Source: an uncultured Bacilli bacterium
GTDB lineage: Bacteria > Bacillota_I > Bacilli_A > RF39 > UBA660
Direction of reading: 5' to 3'
DNA length: 6,677 nt
NCBI GenBank assembly: GCA_947623755.1
Contig: CANQHB010000048.1
Location: 1-6,677 of the forward strand
Shown: positions 1 through 6,589 of the stretch, one piece after another
Position numbering within the stretch: the first letter of the stretch is position 1
Layout: each line of letters starts with the position of its first letter
Made by a program: the position numbers and the translations under genes
Notes under the pieces: generated by a model
What the model was told of the DNA's origin: nothing
Databases searched by the model: none
What the model saw: only the letters and a program-made list of their open reading frames with translations

Positions 1-477
1 TTATTCCATTGTTTCTAAGTTAACAGCTTTCTTTTTAATTATTCTTATTAATATTAGAATAGCTGTTATAGCATAAGCAAATTCAAAGATTAATTGCCAT
101 TTAGCATAGTTATTATTATCCATGAAAGATATTTCAAAGAAAGAACCAATAACGTCACGAATATAAATAAAGGGAATTTTAACCGCGACTAAAATTATTA
201 ATAAATATAAGAAGAATAATAAAATATTTTTAGTTATATCTTTATTTTTTAAACGAAGTTTATTAATAATTACATTTACCGCATTAAATAAGCTTATTTC
301 TTTAGTTATTCTAATTTTAGAATTATGTTCTTCATAGACTTTATTAGCAATAGATACAGGGTCTAAATCATTATAGTTATTGATATTTTCATATTTTTGT
401 AAGATAAGTAACCGCTCCTTATTATTTAAGTAGCGTAAATACTTTTTAAGTTTCTTTAAGAATTCATCTTTATTCAT
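1..477 (-). CDS. HAAS/DUF1700-like small membrane protein
   Basis: A complete 158-residue protein whose TAA stop sits on the first bases of the window. Residues 1-50 resemble the HAAS (DUF1700) N-terminal helical domain: an MNKDEFLKKL start, a YL..L...E....I..YE pattern, then DPVSIANKVYEE in place of the usual 'DP..IA..I' helix. The segment between the two halves is shorter than usual. Two hydrophobic segments follow, at about 85-105 and 127-147, with a Lys-rich cytosolic end. HAAS proteins often sit beside PadR-type regulators and are thought to signal at the membrane; no PadR gene is visible here. The start is firm: an AAGGAG site at 485-490 lies 7 bases upstream. The ATG overlaps the TGA of the preceding gene as ATGA, implying translational coupling with the 559-residue protein. 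Family assignment is from the N-terminal pattern only. Confidence 0.7.
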   Translation of the reverse strand: MNKDEFLKKLKKYLRYLNNKERLLILQKYENINNYNDLDPVSIANKVYEEHNSKIRITKEISLFNAVNVIINKLRLKNKDITKNILLFFLYLLIILVAVKIPFIYIRDVIGSFFEISFMDNNNYAKWQLIFEFAYAITAILILIRIIKKKAVNLETME

Positions 478-2153
478 ACTAATTCTCCTTCATAGAAAGT
501 TGTACTACTATTTAGTGTAAGCTCTGTTGTTATTATTATAGCATTATTTGGGTCTTCTTGGTTAATTTTATTGTATTTATTGACAGTTATTAGATTATTA
601 GTATTTTTAATAGTACCAGCATAGAAGATACTTTTAATGTTTACGATATCTAATTCATTAGCTTCATTTAATTCTATTTTAGTAGGAATATATATTAAAT
701 CAGTATTAGAGGGAATATTAATAATATAAGTTAATTCATTAGTAAATAAGGGATTTAAAGATAATTCTTGATACTTAGTAGTTTTACTTATAGCAAAAGC
801 TTTAAGAGCATTAGAAGTAATAATATGAGTGTTTTCTAAAGTTTTAGCAATATTAATTAAAGATTCTAGGTAAGTATCGATAGTTTTAAAGTTAATGATA
901 TTAAAATAGTTTATGAGATAGTGACTGTTATGTTCATTATGGATTATTTCATCTAAATCATGGTAATAATAATTAAAATCAAAATTATTTTTAATATCTT
1001 CTAAAGAAGGATAATTATTATCAATTAGGTAATTACAGATATCTTTATAAAAAGAATTATATAAGATTAGACTATTTTTAGTATTATCATCTAGACTATT
1101 AAATTTAGTATTTAAGTCAGCTAAAGGATTAATTATAATATCTTCTTGGAGGGGAGTAGTTTTAATATCAAGAGTATTACCACTTATAATGGAATAAGCA
1201 TGAGTAATATCAGTAAGAGCATTATATTTATTTTGAAGTTTAGTTTTTTCAGTATTTAAGAAAACTTCAATTTTAGGGGGAGTAGCATTTAAGAATGATT
1301 TTAATTCTTCATCAATGTTGTGGATTTTACTACCTTTTAAGTTAAAGTTCTTTTCGGCCGTTATTTTATTTTTAACAAATTCAATTTGCTTTTTTAGGAT
1401 TTCAATATTATATTCATAAATATTATTGGAATAAATGTTTATTAAATTCTTTTCATTTAGTTCTTCTTCTTTAACAAGATTAATAAGGGTTTTTAAATAA
1501 CTTTCAATTTCAGGTAAAGTTTTAGTTTTAATGTTGGTTAAGTTGTTTTGTAAAAGACTAATATCATTAGATGGGAGGGGAGCATTTTCTAAAGATACGG
1601 CTTTTTTTTCAATAGTTCTAGTTTTACCATAGTATTCTGTTAAGTAGGTGAGTAAAGTAAATTTTAAATCGTTTTCTTGAATTTTTAAATTGTTTTTAGT
1701 ATTTTTTAAATTATAATTAGTATTTTTTAAAGTTATTAAATACTTAGTTAAATATTCGATATTTAAAAGGTAAGCATTTTTAGTATCATTGTTAATTATA
1801 GTTTCTTTAGTGTTTTTTAAGGTGTCTTTTAAGTTTAGCATATCGTTTAGAGTTAGGTCTTTATTATTGTAGGTTATTTTTAAATTAGCAATAGGGGTAT
1901 CATAAGTATCTAAAGATAGAGTTAGAGGATACTTAGATGAATTATTTTTGTACCAAAAATACTTTTGTAAAAATTCGTCTAGCAACTTTGTATCATCAAA
2001 AGTAAAAACTCTAGTTAAATAACCGAAAGTAGAATCTTTAAAGTCAAGACAAATACCATAAGTGTTGTTGTTTTCATAGATAGTAGGGCCATATTTATGA
2101 GAATAAAGATTATAAGATTGAAATGTTTTTAAGATGGTATTTTTGTTTATCAT
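474..2153 (-). CDS. Unrecognised 559-residue Asn/Lys-rich protein, probably coiled-coil
   Basis: I do not recognise this family. No signal peptide or membrane segment is seen, so it is probably cytosolic. The N-terminal part (about 1-100) looks globular: aromatic-rich, with YGPTIYE, YGICLDF and a FLQKYFWYKNN stretch. Residues about 105-315 are rich in Leu, Asn and Lys and look helical or coiled-coil. They include a near-perfect seven-residue tandem repeat (L142-N148, L149-N155, L156-D162). Residues about 340-460 are helical with a Tyr-rich patch (FNYYYHDL, 393-400). The last 90 residues look beta-rich. The ATG has an AAGGAG site at 2161-2166, 7 bases upstream, and a strong promoter at 2181-2209. 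It is the first gene of an operon with the HAAS-like membrane protein, so the two may act together. The gene is noticeably more AT-rich than rnr. Coding status is secure; function is unknown. Confidence 0.85.
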   Translation of the reverse strand: MINKNTILKTFQSYNLYSHKYGPTIYENNNTYGICLDFKDSTFGYLTRVFTFDDTKLLDEFLQKYFWYKNNSSKYPLTLSLDTYDTPIANLKITYNNKDLTLNDMLNLKDTLKNTKETIINNDTKNAYLLNIEYLTKYLITLKNTNYNLKNTKNNLKIQENDLKFTLLTYLTEYYGKTRTIEKKAVSLENAPLPSNDISLLQNNLTNIKTKTLPEIESYLKTLINLVKEEELNEKNLINIYSNNIYEYNIEILKKQIEFVKNKITAEKNFNLKGSKIHNIDEELKSFLNATPPKIEVFLNTEKTKLQNKYNALTDITHAYSIISGNTLDIKTTPLQEDIIINPLADLNTKFNSLDDNTKNSLILYNSFYKDICNYLIDNNYPSLEDIKNNFDFNYYYHDLDEIIHNEHNSHYLINYFNIINFKTIDTYLESLINIAKTLENTHIITSNALKAFAISKTTKYQELSLNPLFTNELTYIINIPSNTDLIYIPTKIELNEANELDIVNIKSIFYAGTIKNTNNLITVNKYNKINQEDPNNAIIITTELTLNSSTTFYEGELV

Positions 2154-2180
2154 AATATAGCTCCTTTTATTCTTATTAAT

Positions 2181-2209
2181 ATTATAACATAGATAGATAG
2201 AATATTCAA
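2181..2209 (-). promoter_or_regulatory. Vegetative promoter for the 559-residue gene operon
   Basis: On the minus strand, TTGAAT (2204-2209) and a perfect TATAAT (2181-2186) are separated by 17 bases. A TG one base before the -10 makes it an extended -10 promoter. Predicted transcription starts near 2174, leaving a leader of about 20 bases that carries the AAGGAG site. The spacer contains three copies of CTAT. It is back to back with the plus-strand promoter at 2218-2246. Confidence 0.75.
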
Positions 2210-2217
2210 TTTTATAC

Positions 2218-2246
2218 TTGCTTAAAAATGATTAACATTATATAAT
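2218..2246 (+). promoter_or_regulatory. Promoter for the DUF308-like gene
   Basis: TTGCTT (2218-2223) and a perfect TATAAT (2241-2246) are 17 bases apart. The predicted start of transcription is near 2253. That lies downstream of the ATG at 2250, which therefore cannot be the start codon of transcripts from this promoter. The -35 box is only 8 bases from the -35 of the divergent promoter, so the two may compete for polymerase. Confidence 0.65.
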
Positions 2247-2257
2247 TATATGAGAGT

Positions 2258-2263
2258 GGTGAT
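2258..2263 (+). promoter_or_regulatory. Ribosome binding site GGTGAT deciding the DUF308 start
   Basis: GGTGAT is the 3' half of the full AAGGAGGTGAT anti-SD complement. It lies 7 bases before the ATG at 2271. The upstream ATG at 2250 has no such site and falls before the predicted transcription start. Confidence 0.6.
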
Positions 2264-2270
2264 TTTAGTT

Positions 2271-2795
2271 ATGGGAACAGAAATTATAAAACCAAAGAAA
2301 GAAAAAAATAAGGATGTCGAAAAAAAATCAGTATTTACACCGGTAATATATTTATTACTAGGGATGGTGCTTGCTTTTAAAAGTAATGAAGCTGTGACAC
2401 TTATGTTTTATTTACTGGGGATACTTATTATTGTTTATGGAATTAAAAGCTTTTTAGATTACCGAAGATATAGAGAATTAGCGCAATTTAAAAAGATTAA
2501 TTTAGGAGTTGCAGTAACTTCAATTATTATTGGAGTATTAATGATGGTTTTAGCAGAGGCTATTCAAGTCGGAATTAGATATGTACTAGGATTTTTCTTA
2601 ATATTCTTTGGAGTTACAAGATTACTTAATCAGTTTAGTTTTGGTTATTATGTGAATTTTAATTTATTAGTAAATATAACTTTAATTATTTTAGGAGTAT
2701 TTAGTATTTTTGTATCTAATGCGATTTTAGTGGTCGCTGGGTGGATTTTAATGGCGAATGCCTTAATTCTATTTTGGGAATATTTTAAAAGTTAA
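2271..2795 (+). CDS. DUF308/HdeD-like six-helix membrane protein
   Basis: From the ATG at 2271 this is a 174-residue integral membrane protein. A short, highly charged cytosolic N-terminus (KPKKEKNKDVEKK) precedes six hydrophobic helices at about 22-36, 42-62, 76-95, 100-118, 131-148 and 151-170. They form three hairpins with Gly-rich turns such as YLLGILIIVYGI and GFFLIFFGVTRL, the repeating pattern of the DUF308 family (HdeD in E. coli, implicated in acid stress). The molecular role of the family is not well established. An upstream ATG at 2250 would add seven residues, but the promoter and GGTGAT site favour 2271. It is a single-gene transcript, divergent from the 559-residue gene and convergent with smpB, ending at the shared terminator 2800-2836. 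Family call from fold pattern; specific function unknown. Confidence 0.8.
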   Translation: MGTEIIKPKKEKNKDVEKKSVFTPVIYLLLGMVLAFKSNEAVTLMFYLLGILIIVYGIKSFLDYRRYRELAQFKKINLGVAVTSIIIGVLMMVLAEAIQVGIRYVLGFFLIFFGVTRLLNQFSFGYYVNFNLLVNITLIILGVFSIFVSNAILVVAGWILMANALILFWEYFKS

Positions 2796-2799
2796 AATG

Positions 2800-2836
2800 A
2801 AAAGAAGCAGATCAATAATATCTTGCTTCTTTTTTT
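2800..2836. terminator. Bidirectional intrinsic terminator between DUF308 gene and smpB
   Basis: The arms AAAAGAAGCA (2800-2809) and TGCTTCTTTT (2824-2833) form a 10-bp stem around a 14-base loop. On the plus strand it ends in seven Ts (2830-2836), a good terminator for the DUF308 gene. On the minus strand the T-rich stem end followed by C and TTTT can serve smpB. The smpB stop codon (2812-2814) lies in the loop, and one arm is inside the smpB reading frame. Confidence 0.8.
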
Positions 2837-3240
2837 AAGTCTTTTTCTTTAATACTAGCTCGTTTATCGTACTGTTTTTTACCTCTAGCGATACCGACTA
2901 AGATTTTTACTTTATTTGTTTTAAAATAGAGTTTTAAAGGGACTAAAGTGTAACCGTCAATTTTAAGATTGTCTTTTAGTTTTAAGATTTCTTTTTTATG
3001 AAGAAGAAGTTTACGGGTTCTTCTTTCTTCATGATTAAAGATGTTTCCTTCTTCGTATTTGGCAATATACATGTTTAGAAGATAAGCTTCATTATTTTTT
3101 ATGGTAATGTAAGTGTCTTTTAAATCCACAGAACCTTTACGGATAGACTTAATTTCTGTTCCGGATAAAGCAATTCCGGCTTCGATGGTATCTTCAATAA
3201 AATAGTCGAAGTAAGCTTTTTTATTCTTGATTTCGGTCAT
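2812..3240 (-). CDS. smpB: SsrA-binding protein SmpB
   Basis: SmpB binds tmRNA and delivers it to stalled ribosomes for trans-translation. The 142-residue product shows the family signature throughout: KAYFDYFIEDTIEAGI (8-23), GTEIKSIR (27-34), NMYIAKYEEGN (56-66), NHEERRTRKLLLHKKEI (69-85) and ARGKKQYDKRASIKEK (118-133). The last block is the tail that reads the empty mRNA channel. The tail ends KKEARYY, about eight residues shorter than the B. subtilis tail as I recall it. Two starts are possible: ATG at 3240, preferred because the family's conserved part begins right after it and GAG lies 8 bases upstream, or GTG at 3249, three residues longer. Either overlaps the end of rnr. It is last in the pilin-tdk-rnr-smpB operon. 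tmRNA itself is not in the window. Confidence 0.95.
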   Translation of the reverse strand: MTEIKNKKAYFDYFIEDTIEAGIALSGTEIKSIRKGSVDLKDTYITIKNNEAYLLNMYIAKYEEGNIFNHEERRTRKLLLHKKEILKLKDNLKIDGYTLVPLKLYFKTNKVKILVGIARGKKQYDKRASIKEKDLKKEARYY

Positions 3241-5335
3241 ATTTATCACTCACAATCTCAAAATCAATTAAGGCCGTTTCTTTAGAGGCATTAAGAACTT
3301 TTACTCTTATGTTATCGCCCACGCGATAGGTTTTTTTGGTACTTTTACCAATTAGAGATAAGTATTCAGGAACATAGTTATAATAATCACCTTTTAAAGT
3401 ATTAACATGAACTAAGCCCTCAATTAAATTAGGCAATTGAACAAAGAAACCAAAGTTTGTAACACTAGAGATTATACCATCATATTCTTCACCAATATGG
3501 CTTTCCATGTATTCGGCCATTTTCATATCATCAACGTCGCGTTCCGCATTAATGCTTGCGACTTCTCGCTCACTAGCATGTTCGGCGGAGGTAACTAAAT
3601 AACTTTCTAAGTAATCGATAGTGGACATAGAATAATCTTTTTTGATAAGATAAGTTTTTAAGAGACGATGGACGATTAAATCTGGTAAACGTCTAATTGG
3701 AGAAGTAAAGTGGGTATAGTTTTTACTTGCTAGACCAAAGTGACCAATGTTAGTTTTGGAATATTCCGCTTTTTTCATACTTCGTAAAAGAAGCGATGAG
3801 AGAATAAAAAATTCCGGTTTATCTTTTAATTCATTTAAAAGCCGCTGCATAGTAATCGGAGTTATTTCGGTTATTTTAGTGTGGATGGTATAGCCTAAAG
3901 CTTTAACGAGATTTAAAAAGTCTTCAATTTTTTCAGTATTGGGTAAAGCATGAACCCGATAAATGAAAGGAAGCTCCATATTAGAAATATGCGTTGCGAC
4001 TGTTTCATTGGCGGCAATCATGAAATCTTCAATTAAATTTTCACCATCGCCTCGGGTTCTTTTTTGAATGTCGATTGCTTTGCCATTTTCATCTTGAATG
4101 ATTTTAGCTTCATCAATATCAAATTCAATGTAACCGCGACTAACTTTTTTCTTCCGTAAGATTTTGGCTAGTTCATTCATTTTTAAGAGAATATCTTTAT
4201 AGGGTTCATAACCGGCTGGAATGGATTTATGTTCTAGAATTTCATTAACTTCATGATAGGTCATTTTTTTACGAGATTTAATATAACTTGGGAAAATATC
4301 GTAAGAAATAATGTCGCCCGCATGGTTAATTTTCATAACACAACTCATGGTTAGACGAATTACGCCTTCATTTAAGGAACAAATACCATTAGATAATTTA
4401 TGGGGAAGCATAGGAATGACGGTATCAGCAAGATAGGCAGAAGTACCGCGGTTATAGGCTTCGTCTCCTAAGGCTGTATTTTCTTTAACATAATGACTAA
4501 CGTCGGCAATATGAACACCTAGAGTATAGGTATCATCATCGTAGGTTAGGCTAATCGCGTCATCAATATCTTTAGTATCGGCCCCATCAATGGTAAAAAT
4601 AATTTCGTTGGTTAAATCTTTGCGATTTACGAGTTCACTAGGGTCTACTTCATTAGGAATTTTATCTAATTCGTGAAGGACTTCAGCACTAAATTCATTA
4701 TTAATGCCATATTTATAGGCAATACTTAAGATATCAACCCCAGCGTCATCTTTATGACCGAGGATTTTTAGGCAATCAGCAAGATAGGTATTCGTATTAA
4801 GTTTCTTTTTTAGACTACATAATACTTTGTGACCTTCTACACAATTTTTAGAGGTTTCATTAGTAATAAAAATAGTTAATTTAAGTTTATCATCATCGGG
4901 CTTTAGCATTACTTTATCGTTAGCAAAATAAATTTCGCCCACTAGATTGTCTAGATTACGTTTAACAATTTTTAAAACTCGGCCTTCGGGTTTTAGACCC
5001 TTTTTAATTATTTCGACTAAAACAGTATCATTATGAATAGCACCATTTAGATTTTCGGCGTCGATATAAATGTCATCTTCTTTATCTAAAATAAGAAAGC
5101 CAAAGCCTTTTTTATTAATAGCTATTTTACCAATTTTTAGACCAGGACAGTTTGCTAATAAAAGGTATTTATCTTTTTTGGTTTTAAAGACTAGGTATTC
5201 ATTTACTAATTCGTCTAAAGTAGAGGTTAATGTTTGGAGTTCCTCCACTGTGGTGAGATTTAATAAATCATTTATTTCGATTAAAGTTTTAGCTTCATGA
5301 ATATCTTTTAGTAAATTAAGAACTTGTTCTTTCAT
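3221..5335 (-). CDS. rnr: Ribonuclease R (3'-5' exoribonuclease, RNB family)
   Basis: A 704-residue processive exoribonuclease that degrades structured RNA, including rRNA and messages released by trans-translation. Domains in order: an N-terminal winged-helix-like region (about 1-60), a cold-shock domain (about 66-120, with KGFGFL and DIYI), a second OB-like region (about 130-190), the RNB catalytic domain (about 240-560), and an S1 domain (about 617-695, DGIISSVTNFGFFVQL...EGLVH). The four metal-binding aspartates are present in TIDGADTKDIDDA: D250, D256, D258 and D259. The second active-site motif is THFTSPIRRLPDL (541-553), with L550 where Tyr is usual. No Lys-rich tail follows the S1 domain. 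The ATG overlaps the end of tdk by 20 bases, with a GAAGG site 6 bases upstream. Its stop overlaps smpB, matching the conserved rnr-smpB pairing in Bacillota. Confidence 0.96.
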   Translation of the reverse strand: MKEQVLNLLKDIHEAKTLIEINDLLNLTTVEELQTLTSTLDELVNEYLVFKTKKDKYLLLANCPGLKIGKIAINKKGFGFLILDKEDDIYIDAENLNGAIHNDTVLVEIIKKGLKPEGRVLKIVKRNLDNLVGEIYFANDKVMLKPDDDKLKLTIFITNETSKNCVEGHKVLCSLKKKLNTNTYLADCLKILGHKDDAGVDILSIAYKYGINNEFSAEVLHELDKIPNEVDPSELVNRKDLTNEIIFTIDGADTKDIDDAISLTYDDDTYTLGVHIADVSHYVKENTALGDEAYNRGTSAYLADTVIPMLPHKLSNGICSLNEGVIRLTMSCVMKINHAGDIISYDIFPSYIKSRKKMTYHEVNEILEHKSIPAGYEPYKDILLKMNELAKILRKKKVSRGYIEFDIDEAKIIQDENGKAIDIQKRTRGDGENLIEDFMIAANETVATHISNMELPFIYRVHALPNTEKIEDFLNLVKALGYTIHTKITEITPITMQRLLNELKDKPEFFILSSLLLRSMKKAEYSKTNIGHFGLASKNYTHFTSPIRRLPDLIVHRLLKTYLIKKDYSMSTIDYLESYLVTSAEHASEREVASINAERDVDDMKMAEYMESHIGEEYDGIISSVTNFGFFVQLPNLIEGLVHVNTLKGDYYNYVPEYLSLIGKSTKKTYRVGDNIRVKVLNASKETALIDFEIVSDKYDRNQE

Positions 5336-5927
5336 GATTTACCTTCTTTCTGGTTAGGGTATGAGCCTTTTTAATATCTAAATAACATTTGCCACATACA
5401 CTTTCATAGGTTACTTTATCTTGGCCATCAATGGCTACTTGGTCGCCTTCAAAAGTAGGAATGTTATTGATAAGACGAAGATTTTGGGTAGCTTTTTTGC
5501 CACACTTACAAATATTTTTTAATTCTTCAATGGAATCAGCAATTTCTAAAAGCCTAGTGGCGCCCGGAAAACCTTTCATTTGAAAATCACACCTTAGGCC
5601 ATAACAGATAACGGGAATTTCTAATTCTTTAGAAATGGAATATAATTCGTCAACTTGGTGAGGAGCTAAAAATTGGGCTTCGTCAACTAAGATGGCATCA
5701 ACGGGATTGGTTAGGTAATCAGAAATATGCGCCTTGGGTGGTAATAAGACGTCGACTTCTCGAGAGAGATTTGAACGATTCATAACTTTAGTATTACCTT
5801 TAGTATCAGTACTAGATTTAATTAATAAAATTTTACGCCCTTTTTCTTCATAATTGTAGGCAACTTGAATAATAGCGGTAGATTTACCACAATTCATAGA
5901 GCCATATCTAAAATATAATTTTGCCAT
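5316..5927 (-). CDS. tdk: Thymidine kinase (type II, Zn-binding)
   Basis: A 203-residue salvage enzyme that phosphorylates thymidine with ATP to give dTMP. Visible motifs: the P-loop GSMNCGKS (9-16), the Walker B/catalytic region ILVDEAQFL (79-87) with E83 as the likely catalytic base, and the NRSNLSREVDV segment (50-60), which resembles the SSRIGLSR region of the E. coli enzyme. A structural zinc site is formed by C140, C142, C178 and C181. The thymidine-binding lasso lies between (about 161-180). Length is normal for the family. The ATG lies one base after the TAA of the pilin-like gene (TAACATG). Its AAGGA site (5936-5940) is inside that gene's last codons, so the two are probably translationally coupled. 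Its own end overlaps rnr by 20 bases. No missing active-site residue was seen. Confidence 0.96.
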   Translation of the reverse strand: MAKLYFRYGSMNCGKSTAIIQVAYNYEEKGRKILLIKSSTDTKGNTKVMNRSNLSREVDVLLPPKAHISDYLTNPVDAILVDEAQFLAPHQVDELYSISKELEIPVICYGLRCDFQMKGFPGATRLLEIADSIEELKNICKCGKKATQNLRLINNIPTFEGDQVAIDGQDKVTYESVCGKCYLDIKKAHTLTRKKVNHERTSS

Positions 5928-5928
5928 G

Positions 5929-6270
5929 TTAATCTTCCTTTACTATGCATTTTTTTTCATGATTTTCTTCATATATGTTAATAACTTTAGGGTTATCCAC
6001 ATCGATTGCATTAATTAAACCGGATTGGATTAAAGTATCCGTGGTGATGGTACAACCATTTTGTAAGCAGGTGGCTTTTAAATCTTTATTTTCGTTTAAT
6101 TCAAGATAAACACAGGCTGCTTCAGAGATAACACTATTAATATTTTGCTCTTCTATACTATTTTTATTATCCATAAATTTCATGAGATTAGCCGTGGTTA
6201 TAGTAGCAATTAAACCCATAATGGTAATAGTGCTCAATAGTTCAATTAATGTAAATCCTTTTTTATTCAT
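5929..6270 (-). CDS. Type IV pilin-like protein (prepilin N-terminal methylation motif)
   Basis: From ATG at 6270 this is a 113-residue pseudopilin. The N-terminus MNKKGFTLIELL is a textbook class III signal: prepilin peptidase should cut between G5 and F6, methylate the new Phe, and leave E10 as the conserved Glu at position 5 of the mature chain. The hydrophobic helix runs about 6-29. The soluble part is small, with four cysteines (C53, C68, C73, C108). C68 and C73 in TCLQNGCTI could form a disulfide loop. It resembles small pilins of competence or secretion systems (ComGC-like), but no assembly ATPase, platform protein or prepilin peptidase is in the window, so the partner system is unknown. 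A GTG at 6279 would add three residues, but it coincides with the predicted transcription start. It is first in the tdk-rnr-smpB operon. Confidence 0.85.
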   Translation of the reverse strand: MNKKGFTLIELLSTITIMGLIATITTANLMKFMDNKNSIEEQNINSVISEAACVYLELNENKDLKATCLQNGCTITTDTLIQSGLINAIDVDNPKVINIYEENHEKKCIVKED

Positions 6271-6285
6271 ACTAATCACATTATA

Positions 6286-6314
6286 ATTATACTATATTTA
6301 AGGGAAGTTTTAAA
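6286..6314 (-). promoter_or_regulatory. Promoter for the pilin-tdk-rnr-smpB operon
   Basis: On the minus strand, TTTAAA (6309-6314) and TATAAT (6286-6291) are 17 bases apart. A second TATAAT overlaps just downstream (6280-6285) but lacks a good -35. Transcription should begin near 6279, giving a very short leader of about 9 bases containing GTGAT. It starts only about 12 bases after the terminator of the upstream RNA unit, so read-through could also feed the operon. Confidence 0.55.
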
Positions 6315-6325
6315 GATTGTTCAAC

Positions 6326-6375
6326 AAAAAAAGTGTTGTAATAGCCTTAAATGCAAGATTTAAAACATCAACACT
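6326..6375 (-). terminator. Intrinsic terminator of the AAC-rich RNA unit
   Basis: On the minus strand, AGTGTTG (6369-6375) pairs with CAACACT (6332-6338). Inside the loop, TTAAAT (6358-6363) pairs with ATTTAA (6347-6352) around a five-base loop. The outer stem runs straight into seven Ts on the minus strand (6332-6326, the first of them in the stem). The stem is modest in GC, but its position upstream of the pilin promoter makes it the natural end of the transcript begun near 6603. Confidence 0.6.
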
Positions 6376-6454
6376 AAATATTTAAGTAATAATACTTAGG
6401 ATTAGTCTTGTATCCTAATGCTTTTATATTGAGCCTTAGCCAAATATTTTAAGT

Positions 6455-6589
6455 TTAGAAGGATATTGGACGCACACCAGGCGTAGTGTTGTTCACGGTG
6501 TTGTTGTTGAGGTAGCCATTATTATCCACATTGAACACGTTAGCATTACCGTTGGTGTTCATGTTACGCGGAGACATCTCGGTTAACAT
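6455..6589 (-). repeat. DGR template-repeat-like AAC-rich block (44-codon open frame)
   Basis: Read from an ATG at 6589 to TAA at 6455, this gives 44 residues starting MLTEMSPRNM and ending TTPGVRPISF. Thirteen are Asn, nine of them AAC, whereas neighbouring genes prefer AAT. Hand count gives about 47% GC for 6461-6580, against about 24% just downstream (6326-6460) and 16% upstream (6591-6677). The MSP start, the alternating V..V..G.L pattern and the GVRP end resemble the C-terminal variable part of C-type-lectin-fold proteins seen in gut Bacillota. AAC-rich blocks of about 120 bases with a GC-rich 3' end (GCCTGGTGTGCG) are typical of DGR template repeats, whose adenines are mutated on copying. 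Alternatives are a small Asn-rich peptide gene (AGGA lies 10 bases before the ATG) or a leftover 3' end of a lectin-fold gene. Retained AAC codons favour template over diversified copy. Confidence 0.5.

Noticed and set aside
2250..2270. Upstream ATG at 2250 as start of the DUF308-like gene
   Set aside because: The TATAAT at 2241-2246 places transcription start near 2253, after this ATG. The ATG at 2271 has GGTGAT at good spacing.
2812..2814. TGA as tryptophan (Mycoplasma code)
   Set aside because: Reading through the smpB TGA gives about eight residues unlike any SmpB tail. The TGA of the 559-residue gene also forms a normal ATGA coupling with the next start.
3241..3249. GTG at 3249 as smpB start
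   Set aside because: It adds only MIN before an ATG that directly precedes the conserved SmpB sequence, and its ribosome site is no better. Not excluded.
5070..5300. Plus-strand open frame of 76 codons
   Set aside because: It lies wholly inside rnr on the opposite strand, within the well-conserved N-terminal and cold-shock part, and has no ribosome site or recognisable content.
6271..6279. GTG at 6279 as start of the pilin-like gene
   Set aside because: It coincides with the predicted transcription start, and the ATG at 6270 gives the normal short MNKKGF leader.
6381..6420. CRISPR-like or inverted-repeat array in the spacer
   Set aside because: There are only two short overlapping hairpins (TAAGTA/TACTTA and TTAGGAT/ATCCTAA), with no regularly spaced direct repeats.
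6455..6589. Ordinary small protein gene
   Set aside because: Asn content, AAC bias, GC contrast and weak ribosome spacing fit a template repeat better. Kept as an alternative in the feature entry.
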